The notes under the pieces are model-generated. The model had not been told where the DNA came from and ran no database searches. It was given only the letters and a program-made list of their open reading frames with translations. Shown here one piece after another: positions 7,122 through 13,037 of a DNA stretch of 13,064 bases. Each line of letters starts with the position of its first letter. Positions within the stretch are counted from its first letter, which is position 1. Location: NCBI GenBank assembly GCA_945883455.1, contig CAMCXJ010000049.1, positions 1-13,064 on the forward strand. The letters run 5' to 3'. Position numbers and translations under genes: made by a program. The DNA is from Prosthecobacter debontii. GTDB lineage: Bacteria > Verrucomicrobiota > Verrucomicrobiia > Verrucomicrobiales > Akkermansiaceae.

Positions 7122-8575
7122 TTCTTTATGATGGAAAATTGTTCCACCGAGCATCCGTCAAGCGGGTCGATGCGCGGTGTTTGTTCTTCGTGGGTGACGC
7201 GCCCGACTTCCAGCCGGAAACGCGCCTCGGGGGATTCCGCGTGAAGCAGGAGGGATATGAGATCCGTGAAACCCTTTTCCCCCGTCACGCTGATGTCGGA
7301 GCTCTCGATGCGCGATCCCTTGGTGCCCGGCAGGGAAAGGATGAACGCGTTGGCCCGCTGCACGGAGAGCGATTCGCGCAAGGCTTTCTCCATGTCCCGC
7401 AGACCGGCCTGGCGATCCGTCTCGTCCACATCGTCCGAGAAGGCGTGTTGCTCCATCGGCGTGCGGCGCAGCGGCGGCGTGTGCAGCGAGTCGAGGCCGG
7501 AGGGGACTTTCATCGAGGGCAAAAGCATCCCGGGAAAATCCAGCAGCGCGCCCGCCCCGTGGGACAGGCGCTTGCCCGCGACGAGGCGGTTCACTTCCTC
7601 GAAAAACGATTTCAGTTCCGTGCGGCGCTCGCCGGTGACGTCCTGGAGGTAGCGAAAACGCGCCAGCGAGCGGCGGGTGAAGTCCGCAGTGCGCCTGTCG
7701 ATTTCATCCGCCATCGGCAGCACCCTTTCTAACAGATCGGTAAGTTCGTCGAGCGCGCCCGACACCCTCGCCCGCGCCGTCTCCGCGCTCATTTCCGGAT
7801 GGCGGCGCAGCACCTCCTCCTGCATCGCGCTCAGGGCACCGTGATCGTCGGCCAACCGGTCGCCGATGCGCCTGACCGCCTCCGGCAAACGCAGCGGCAG
7901 GCGGGCGCGGACGAGAGAGGCGTAGCAGGAATTCGACATCTGCTCGCTGTAATCATCGAACACCACGGCGAGGTTCCCCTGAAGCGTTTCCTCCTCCATC
8001 TGGCGGCGGGTGAAGCGCTGCACGGACTTCTGCATCGTGCGCAGTTCGTTGAGACCCTCGCGCACCGTGGAAAGGCAGTTTTCCACCGACTCCCACGGCC
8101 TCTCCGTCAGCTCGGTCTCGTTGGCGAGCAGGGCGCAGACACCGATGAGCTTGTCGGTGAAAACCGCCGCGTCCGGCCATGCGATCTTGCGCAGCGCGGT
8201 GATCAGCGTGGCCCCGTGGGCGTCGAAATGGAGCTTCCTCCGCCAATCGCGGCGGGGAGGCTCCTCCAGCCAGCGGCACTTGATCAGGTGCTCCAAGATG
8301 AGCCTCGCGCGGTTCCGCGTGTCGGAGGCCTGCTGGTCGATGGCCGCCTCGTCAGACTCAGGATCGAACTCGAAACCCGGATGCCTTTCCAACGTCTCCA
8401 CGATCATCACGATGGCTTCCTCACGCGCCATCCCGTCCGGGCGATCCGAGCTTTCGCGCTCCAGGTCATCGAGCGCATCCACGTAAAACGCCGCGTTCCC
8501 GCCCGCCAGCACGCGGAAAAACCCCGTCCCGCGGGTCTCGCGGAAAAGGGCGCTGGATAGGAGTTCGTGGGACAT
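7118..8575 (-). CDS. jetA: Wadjet kleisin-like (MukF-like) subunit JetA
   Basis: JetA is the kleisin-like subunit that bridges the two JetC heads and carries JetB. This one is 485 aa from ATG 8575. The N-terminus has LFRETRGTGFFRVLAGGN followed by AFYVDALDDLE, which recalls the start of type II/III JetA proteins. A winged-helix segment follows (about 88-130: ARLILEHLIKCRWLEE, then LHFDAHGATLITAL). The middle is long amphipathic helix (about 170-330), as expected for a kleisin linker. The C-terminal part (about 410-485) is a compact domain ending in FSIIKK. It is first in the operon, so it sets expression of all four genes. No good Shine-Dalgarno precedes it, and I could not find a convincing sigma70 promoter upstream. 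Length and integrity are normal. Confidence 0.92.
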   Translation of the reverse strand: MSHELLSSALFRETRGTGFFRVLAGGNAAFYVDALDDLERESSDRPDGMAREEAIVMIVETLERHPGFEFDPESDEAAIDQQASDTRNRARLILEHLIKCRWLEEPPRRDWRRKLHFDAHGATLITALRKIAWPDAAVFTDKLIGVCALLANETELTERPWESVENCLSTVREGLNELRTMQKSVQRFTRRQMEEETLQGNLAVVFDDYSEQMSNSCYASLVRARLPLRLPEAVRRIGDRLADDHGALSAMQEEVLRRHPEMSAETARARVSGALDELTDLLERVLPMADEIDRRTADFTRRSLARFRYLQDVTGERRTELKSFFEEVNRLVAGKRLSHGAGALLDFPGMLLPSMKVPSGLDSLHTPPLRRTPMEQHAFSDDVDETDRQAGLRDMEKALRESLSVQRANAFILSLPGTKGSRIESSDISVTGEKGFTDLISLLLHAESPEARFRLEVGRVTHEEQTPRIDPLDGCSVEQFSIIKK

Positions 8576-9046
8576 GTGATGCGGGGGTGGCCGAGGCTAG
8601 ACAATCACATTCTGGACGGAAACCAAGAATCGCGCATCGAATTCACCCCCTGAGAGGATGGCTGATGATACCGCTTGATTACCATCATGTCCTCGAAATT
8701 GAAGATCCCACCGGCCACTCCCACCTCGTAAACTAAATCGCATGTGATATTAGAATTCTTGCCCTAAGCGGTCGCGAATAGGAGGTATCTGCAACGCATG
8801 AGGCGCAATTCAGAGGCAGGGGAAGCGCACTTTCTCCGATGAATTCTCTGGAACTTGTGTGAGAGGAAAATTTTCCTAAGAGCATATTAGGCTCATATTC
8901 AATGAGTTACAAATTTTCCTGAGCTTAGGAAAGAGGAAAATTCGCCTACGCGAAAAAACCCCTTGCGTAACGGCCATTTTCTTAAAACAACAAGTATCAT
9001 GGGCTATGAACACTTTATGCCCGTTAAACAACAACTCCATAAAAAC
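8576..9046. other. Divergent intergenic region between the jet operon and the mob-like genes
   Basis: Both transcription units must start from this 470-base region. The half near jetA (8576-8860) has ordinary composition and no credible gene; a short plus-strand open stretch ending at VLEIEDPTGHSHLVN (stop near 8736) has no plausible upstream start. The half near the rightward genes (8860-8998) is AT-rich and holds the repeats listed separately. I see no confident -35/-10 pair on either strand. Confidence 0.6.
8862..8948. repeat. Cluster of AGGAAAA half-sites (operator- or iteron-like)
   Basis: A perfect 14-bp palindrome AGGAAAATTTTCCT lies at 8864-8877. AGAGGAAAATT recurs in direct orientation at 8932-8942, exactly 70 bases from 8862, with similarity continuing for 19 bases (4 mismatches). 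Between them TTTCCT (8915-8920) and AGGAAA (8927-8932) form an inverted pair, and ATTTTCC occurs at both 8870 and 8913. CTCAT/ATGAG at 8892-8906 forms another small inverted repeat. The cluster sits about 100-185 bases before the first rightward gene, where an operator for a ribbon-helix-helix protein, or a nicking or origin site, would be expected. The sequence pattern is certain; the function is inferred. Confidence 0.65.
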
Positions 9047-9607
9047 ATGAAACATACTCTCCAGATTCACATTCATGAGATCTTCAACAACATCTCCGTT
9101 CGCGGTCCATTTAACCCGCTCAACAACGCAGCCTATAAGCTTGTCAATGGACAATACGACAAGGGTGGCCGCAGGTGGATTTTGCCCGATGCGGAAGAAA
9201 GTCGGCAAATGCTCGACGAGCTGTTCGGGTCTATGAGTCCGACCGTTGCTGTCGCCGTCGAATTCGCGCAGCTGACCAGTACGGGCAACCAATCCGGGTT
9301 GGGTGGATACCTTATCGCCAACTGGGACACTCGCAAGAATTGCATCCGGCTCGGCGATGGGATCGAACTCATCGATGGAGCTTGGGATGTTGCCAAGAGT
9401 GCCGTCCATCAGGCACCTTGCGTGGTGGAATCCGACGCCTTGTTCCACATTCTGGTCAGGCGCAACTTCGCAGTCGCGAACGGCCTCGAAATCATCGCCG
9501 AACTGGGTGAGGAAATTCTGATCAATCCACTCGCTCCGTTCTCCGACTCCGACCTCCGGGAGGAGTTGGAGAGAAGAGGCTACCGGGTCGAGCGGCGGTT
9601 CTTTTAA
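9047..9607 (+). CDS. Hypothetical protein, first gene beside the mob-like pair
   Basis: This is 186 aa if translation starts at the ATG at 9047 (MKHTLQIHIHEIF). In-frame ATGs at 8999 and 9017 and a TTG at 8963 are alternatives; none has a good ribosome site, and I prefer 9047 because strand-forming protein-like sequence begins there. I do not recognise the family. Visible features are a possible metal- or nucleic-acid-binding HIHEIF start, a GGRRWILPDAEESRQML segment, the Gly-rich LGGYLIANWD, and a C-terminal LREELERRGYRVERR that looks like a short basic helix. No membrane segment or signal peptide is present. It is followed 19 bases later by the 255-aa ribbon-helix-helix-like gene, so the three rightward genes probably share a transcript. 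A minus-strand frame covers the whole gene but lacks protein-like character. Confidence 0.8.
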   Translation: MKHTLQIHIHEIFNNISVRGPFNPLNNAAYKLVNGQYDKGGRRWILPDAEESRQMLDELFGSMSPTVAVAVEFAQLTSTGNQSGLGGYLIANWDTRKNCIRLGDGIELIDGAWDVAKSAVHQAPCVVESDALFHILVRRNFAVANGLEIIAELGEEILINPLAPFSDSDLREELERRGYRVERRFF

Positions 9608-9626
9608 CTTTTGATACAACCACCTC

Positions 9627-10394
9627 ATGGAAACTCCACACACATCCCAATCATCCGGCCAACCACAGCGTCTGGAGATCACCGAGAAAAGCGTCGATTC
9701 TCAGCCTCACTCCGGTAGCACCGAGTTCGCAGAGAAAACTCCGCTCGAATCTCATCCGAGTGGTGGATCCGAGGGAACCACCGGAGAATCTACTAGTGGG
9801 GATGCCGGGAAAGACCCAGAAAATGAGCCCAACGAAGAAGTCCCCTCTGTGCCTAATTCCGGTGTGGAACCCATCTCGAAAGAGAAAACCGTCCCCAAGT
9901 CCATACGTCTTTCCCAGACCGCCTTCGATGCTCTCAAAGTCCTCATGGGTAAATACGGCAAAAACATGGCCGATATGGTCTCCATCGCCATCCTTGCATA
10001 CGCCAAGAATGCAGCCGCTGCGCCCATCTTGCGTAGTCGTCTCATGGACGACAAAGCGCTGTTTGCGCTCCAAGCGGCAGCTACCGACATCCGGACAGGC
10101 CTCAGCAATTTGCGCAACGATCTCTACGAGGCCCGGAAGTCCCACCGCAACCCGGAACAGCTCCAGGCAATCTATGCAGAACTCAGCGCAAAGTATGGGG
10201 CGCTCATGAAGCGCGCTGATGAGACCCTCACCCTAATCGACAAGGAGAGCGCGCTCAATGGTCTGATCGCGCCCTGTGACCGCGCGCTCCTCATCCAGGC
10301 CGTCGCGAAGCTGAAGGTCGCGAAGCCGAAGAGCCGAACCGCAGCCCAGCTCCAGGAGCTTCTCATCAGGATCTACAACACCCTGCTCCGCTGA
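9627..10394 (+). CDS. Ribbon-helix-helix-like DNA-binding protein, possibly MobC-like
   Basis: This 255-aa protein has two parts. Residues 1-85 are low-complexity and acidic (Ser, Gly, Glu, Pro, Thr), surely disordered. Residues 88-128 read as a ribbon-helix-helix motif: the strand PKSIRLS, helix TAFDALKVLMGKYG, turn KNM, helix ADMVSIAILAYAKN. The rest is helical, with AATDIRTGLSNLRNDL, and ends in a Lys-rich helix (LKVAKPKSR). Mobilisation accessory proteins of the MobC type have the same order, an RHH unit followed by a helical Asn/Leu-rich region, and are usually encoded just before the relaxase. The next gene starts 4 bases after its stop. Such proteins bind oriT and often repress their own operon, so the AGGAAAA cluster upstream is a natural target. 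The RHH reading is by eye; the MobC role is an inference from order. Confidence 0.65.
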   Translation: METPHTSQSSGQPQRLEITEKSVDSQPHSGSTEFAEKTPLESHPSGGSEGTTGESTSGDAGKDPENEPNEEVPSVPNSGVEPISKEKTVPKSIRLSQTAFDALKVLMGKYGKNMADMVSIAILAYAKNAAAAPILRSRLMDDKALFALQAAATDIRTGLSNLRNDLYEARKSHRNPEQLQAIYAELSAKYGALMKRADETLTLIDKESALNGLIAPCDRALLIQAVAKLKVAKPKSRTAAQLQELLIRIYNTLLR

Positions 10395-10398
10395 AGCC

Positions 10399-11760
10399 AT
10401 GTTTAAAAAGGTCAAGCGGAAGTCGGAGAACTCCAGGAGCTGGAGTTGTCTCGCCACTAGGGTGCGCTACATCATCGATCAGATGCACCCCCACCACAAA
10501 GTCAAAAAGGTGGTGCAGGCTGCAATCAACTTCGGATGCCTCTGGGGGCAGACTGCCAAGGACTTTATCCAGGCGGTGCATGAATCGCAGGAGCTTTGGA
10601 AGATTCGGAACAAGAAGGGAAAGGGTGGTGGTAATCCAACCGAGGACATCTTTTTTGAACTCATTTACTCTGCGCCGAAAGGCCTCAGAACCAATTTAGA
10701 GCAAAGAACCGCCATCGACCGGATAATCATTGAACCATTTCGGAACTGCCCGATTCGCCGCAACTGGCATCTCGCTGCCTGGGATCTGGCGGAGGCGGAA
10801 AGGCCTGAGAATTGGAAGGACATTGATGACGGTCACTACTTATTTTCTGCCCGGGACAATTTTGGGAATGCGACGATCTCCAGTCGGTTTGGCAATGGAA
10901 AGGAGACTTTCGAGTCCTGGATGCGCCGAGTGGACCAAGAGATCTGTGACATGCTCAACCAGAGCCGCGAGGTGCCGTATGAGCCGGTTCACGGCATCCA
11001 TCGCCGAAGGTTGGGCGAAAAGCTTGGGATCAAACTGACGAAGCTATGTGAGATAATTGGCCATCATACTTCAGAACCCGTGAGGCGCGATAACGTGGTG
11101 GAGATCATCAAGGGCCTTGGCCACCATGCAGTCCCGATCAAGGACAGGGATAAGCTGGTTAAGGTTACTTTCCATGGTCGCCAAAAGCCCCGGAAGTACC
11201 GAATCAAGAAACTGCTCCTCGACATCTCCGAAACCCAGCTCGAAATCGAATTGGCTCGTCCCGATGGCAATGATGGTGAAGAGGGAGGTGCTGGTGGCGA
11301 GAGCGGAGGCGGCACCGGGGGATTGGGGGCGGTCGCACCTGCCGCCGCGCAGCCGGGGGCTGGGTCGGCTCTGGAGCCTGATCATCCCACTTCTGGAAAA
11401 GTTTCGAAAACTGTTACGGTTCCCTCTGCCTCCCCGACACTGGTTTCTGCTTCGGCTGAAACGGTGAAGCCCTTCGTGGCCTCCGCTGCTCCGCCACTAT
11501 CGGCCAAACCTGACTCAGCCCAATCGGCGGCGAAACCTGCGTCCGCGGACGTTGGCGGCATCGACCCGGGCATTGCGGGAACGGGAGCCGCGGCCTCCGA
11601 CCCCGATGCCGACGAACCCGCCAAGCCCCAAGCTGCCTCCGCGCAGTCCGCGCACGCAGTCGAGCCGGCCGGGCAACCCGAACCCATGCCCGCACGGAAA
11701 AAACCACGCTGGCGACTGAAGCCTCAGCCCAAGAAAAAAGACGGAGAACAGGAGAAGTGA
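10399..11760 (+). CDS. Putative divergent relaxase (mobilisation nuclease) with Pro/Ala-rich tail
   Basis: This is 453 aa. The first 240 residues follow the order of MOB relaxases: an early Tyr in RVRYIIDQM (Tyr24, a candidate nicking residue), a basic NFGC segment, the linker FIQAVHESQELWKIRNKKG, a core strand FELIYSAPKG, a long helix starting EQRTAIDRIIIEPF, then NWHLAAWD (His124, Asp129) and DDGHYLFSARDN (His146, Asn154) where the metal-binding histidines would lie. The classic His-x-His pair is not intact, so it is either a divergent enzyme or a related non-catalytic protein. Residues 180-290 are a basic second domain. Residues 290-430 are low-complexity Gly, Ala and Pro, and the end is strongly basic (KKPRWRLKPQPKKK), suited to DNA binding. 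It follows the RHH gene by 4 bases. The gene is intact. I could not confirm the family without a profile search. Confidence 0.5.
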   Translation: MFKKVKRKSENSRSWSCLATRVRYIIDQMHPHHKVKKVVQAAINFGCLWGQTAKDFIQAVHESQELWKIRNKKGKGGGNPTEDIFFELIYSAPKGLRTNLEQRTAIDRIIIEPFRNCPIRRNWHLAAWDLAEAERPENWKDIDDGHYLFSARDNFGNATISSRFGNGKETFESWMRRVDQEICDMLNQSREVPYEPVHGIHRRRLGEKLGIKLTKLCEIIGHHTSEPVRRDNVVEIIKGLGHHAVPIKDRDKLVKVTFHGRQKPRKYRIKKLLLDISETQLEIELARPDGNDGEEGGAGGESGGGTGGLGAVAPAAAQPGAGSALEPDHPTSGKVSKTVTVPSASPTLVSASAETVKPFVASAAPPLSAKPDSAQSAAKPASADVGGIDPGIAGTGAAASDPDADEPAKPQAASAQSAHAVEPAGQPEPMPARKKPRWRLKPQPKKKDGEQEK

Positions 11761-11863
11761 TGAAGCAAACCCTACACGCTCGCCGCCGCCGACACCATGT
11801 CCGCATCCGCGTGCCAGCGTATGTGCCTGCCGTTGTGCCATCGCCCGGCTTAACGCCGTGCCC

Positions 11864-11992
11864 GTGCCGCTCCCGAAGTGGTCGCCCAGTGAGCCGTCCA
11901 AGTCCGCTCACTCCGCATGCCTCAACGGCATGGGCCGACCAAGCGGCACAAGGACGACCGAACCGGTCGCCAGGGTGCCGCTCAAGTGAGCG
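11864..11992. repeat. Nested inverted repeats with two competing closing stems
   Basis: GTGCCGCT (11864-11871) is complementary to AGCGGCAC (11942-11949). Inside it TGGTCGCC (11879-11886) pairs with GGCCGACCA (11933-11941) with one bulged C. This encloses two hairpins: AGTGAGC/GCTCACT (11888-11894, 11906-11912) and CATGCC/GGCATG (11916-11921, 11927-11932, loop TCAAC). The same AGCGGCAC can instead pair with a second GTGCCGCT at 11975-11982 around a CGACC/GGTCG hairpin (11955-11969). CGCTCA/TGAGCG (11979-11992) closes the block. The sense strand is unknown because the pairings exist on both strands. The base pairing is read directly; that it acts as RNA or single-stranded DNA is inference. Confidence 0.6.
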
Positions 11993-12018
11993 CCACAGGT
12001 TGCCGACAATGCGGCCAT

Positions 12019-12037
12019 CGCTCCCGGAAGGGTCGCG
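12019..12037. repeat. Small hairpin with GGAA loop
   Basis: CGC (12019-12021) and CCC (12023-12025) pair with GGG (12030-12032) and GCG (12035-12037) around a GGAA loop, with small internal mismatches. The same sequence in degenerate form (CGCTCCCG, AAG, GGTCGC) begins at 11869, exactly 150 bases earlier. Confidence 0.4.
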
Positions 12038-12075
12038 GCGCCACCTCAACCGGTGCCATGACGTCCGGTGCATCT

Positions 12076-12110
12076 GCTCCACTGGCGTGCCAAAGGCCGG
12101 CCAGTGGAGC
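12076..12110. repeat. Perfect 11-bp inverted repeat
   Basis: GCTCCACTGGC (12076-12086) is perfectly complementary to GCCAGTGGAGC (12100-12110) with a 13-base spacer. No T-run follows on the plus strand (GGGAATTG) or the minus strand, so it is not a typical intrinsic terminator. It is the strongest single stem in this segment. Confidence 0.75.
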
Positions 12111-12358
12111 GGGAATTGCCCGGACTGGTTGTGCAAGTATGGGTATCCTCACACAATCGTACTACAGAATAGCCGATTGGATGTTGAAACCCTCCTCGCC
12201 AAGGTGCAAGCCCCTTTGGAATCCCCGCTTTGGACGAGCCCCACTCTTCGACAAGCTCCGAAGCGGCTTCGTCCACGCCTACTGCATGGGCGGACAGCAG
12301 ATCCAGCCATGCAGCAAGTGGCAACTGGGAGTTGCCCTTTAAATATCGCGATGATGAT

Positions 12359-12450
12359 CCGATTTTTTTCGGAATTCAGCAGATTTTTGCGTGATAAGAA
12401 TCGTGTTCAAATCCGATTAGTTTCCGATTTGTTCCACTTTTAAACCGATT
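12359..12450. repeat. Four CCGATT direct repeats before the 192-aa gene
   Basis: CCGATT occurs at 12359, 12413, 12424 and 12445 in an AT-rich stretch that ends 8 bases before the next start codon. The last three starts are 11 and 21 bases apart, one and two helical turns; the first is 54 bases away, about five turns. The first copy also forms TCCGA/TCGGA around a T6 loop. Regularly phased direct repeats upstream of a gene fit an operator or iteron array for a dimeric or cooperative DNA-binding protein, perhaps the product of the following gene. No clear -35/-10 pair is seen. Confidence 0.6.
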
Positions 12451-12458
12451 ATATCCCC

Positions 12459-13037
12459 ATGGAAAAAAAAATCACATCGCGAGAACTACTGGCCGATGTT
12501 GGAGCCTCTGTTGAGGACAAACCAGAGATTCCACCCTGCTATAGACACCTGCTGATCACGTCGGTCATCACGTTTGTGTCCGCAAGAAAACTCCAGACGG
12601 CTCTGAACAATCGAGGCCATGCGGTGTCATTTCGGGATGTGTTGGGATGGCAAAATGCCACGCGAGAGTGGCTTGGCCTGCCTGAAGTCGGTCGCGGCAA
12701 GCCTTCCGATGATTACCGAAACGTGGTTAAAATGTGGCTACAGGATCATGGCAACCCCACACTTGATGACATCGATGCTGGCTGGGTGCCTACTGATAAG
12801 CGCGAAAATAATTCCGTAAAGTCCTCACAGTTGTCCCCAAAACATCGGCATATGATGGAGGAATTCCGAATGGAGATGGCGGGTTTAAATGCGGCTAAGG
12901 ATGATGAGGAAACCAGATTGCTACTGGCTAAGTATCTGAAGCATGAGAACATAATGGAGCTGCTGGATGAAAAAAACTGGAGCCGACACGATGTATTACC
13001 TCGGTGCAACGAAGAACAGATCGTTGAAAATGTCTGA
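12459..13037 (+). CDS. Hypothetical protein, 192 aa
   Basis: The frame runs from ATG 12459 to TGA 13035-13037. I do not recognise a family. The N-terminal part (about 20-70) is helical and looks like a compact domain with RHLLITSVITFVSARKLQTALNN followed by HAVSFRDVLGWQ. The middle has a Trp-rich stretch (NVVKMWLQDHG, DDIDAGWVP), and the C-terminus is a long charged helix (MMEEFRMEMAGL through ETRLLLAKYLKHE) ending LPRCNEEQIVENV. The LQTALNN/VSFRDVLGW part could be a helix-turn-helix, but I would not assert it. There is no membrane or signal segment. The codon use is AT-richer than the jet operon. Phased CCGATT repeats lie just upstream, and another open frame overlaps its stop, suggesting a new rightward operon begins here. 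Confidence 0.75.
   Translation: MEKKITSRELLADVGASVEDKPEIPPCYRHLLITSVITFVSARKLQTALNNRGHAVSFRDVLGWQNATREWLGLPEVGRGKPSDDYRNVVKMWLQDHGNPTLDDIDAGWVPTDKRENNSVKSSQLSPKHRHMMEEFRMEMAGLNAAKDDEETRLLLAKYLKHENIMELLDEKNWSRHDVLPRCNEEQIVENV

Larger units (their letters stand above)
11761..12458. other. Non-coding, inverted-repeat-rich segment of about 700 bases
   Basis: No credible gene is present. The long plus frame 11757-12443 and the minus frames over it have Arg/Pro/Ser/His-rich, non-protein-like composition. From 11860 to 12110 the GC-rich sequence is crowded with inverted repeats (listed separately), with recurring modules GTGCCGCTC (11864 and 11975), CGCTCCCG (11869 and 12019) and CTCAA (11922, 11981, 12044). 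A small CGAAG/CTTCG hairpin lies near 12259-12271. The final 110 bases turn abruptly AT-rich and hold the CCGATT repeats. The segment could be a structured RNA, a replication or transfer locus, or a decayed repeat array. Confidence 0.6.

Noticed and set aside
2636..8560. Long plus-strand open frames opposite the jet genes (for example 2692-3822, 5290-6135, 7799-8560)
   Set aside because: They are the antisense of clearly coding, GC-rich jet genes. Their translations are Arg/Ala/Gly/Val-rich and have no domains.
8576..8640. A sigma70-like promoter for jetA (TTGGTT, 17 bases, TGTCTA on the minus strand)
   Set aside because: The -10 match is poor and I could not tell it from background.
8640..8736. 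Plus-strand open stretch ending VLEIEDPTGHSHLVN
   Set aside because: No plausible start or upstream coding sequence; too short to support, although a decayed gene end is possible.
8876..9682. Minus-strand 268-codon frame over the 9047-9607 gene
   Set aside because: The plus frame has better protein character, fits the gene order, and spacing to the next gene is tight. The minus frame also runs through the AGGAAAA repeats and into the next gene.
11757..12443. 228-codon plus-strand frame after the relaxase-like gene, and minus frames over it (11414-12136)
   Set aside because: Composition is Arg, Pro, Ser, His and Cys rich with no domain, and the region is dominated by inverted repeats.
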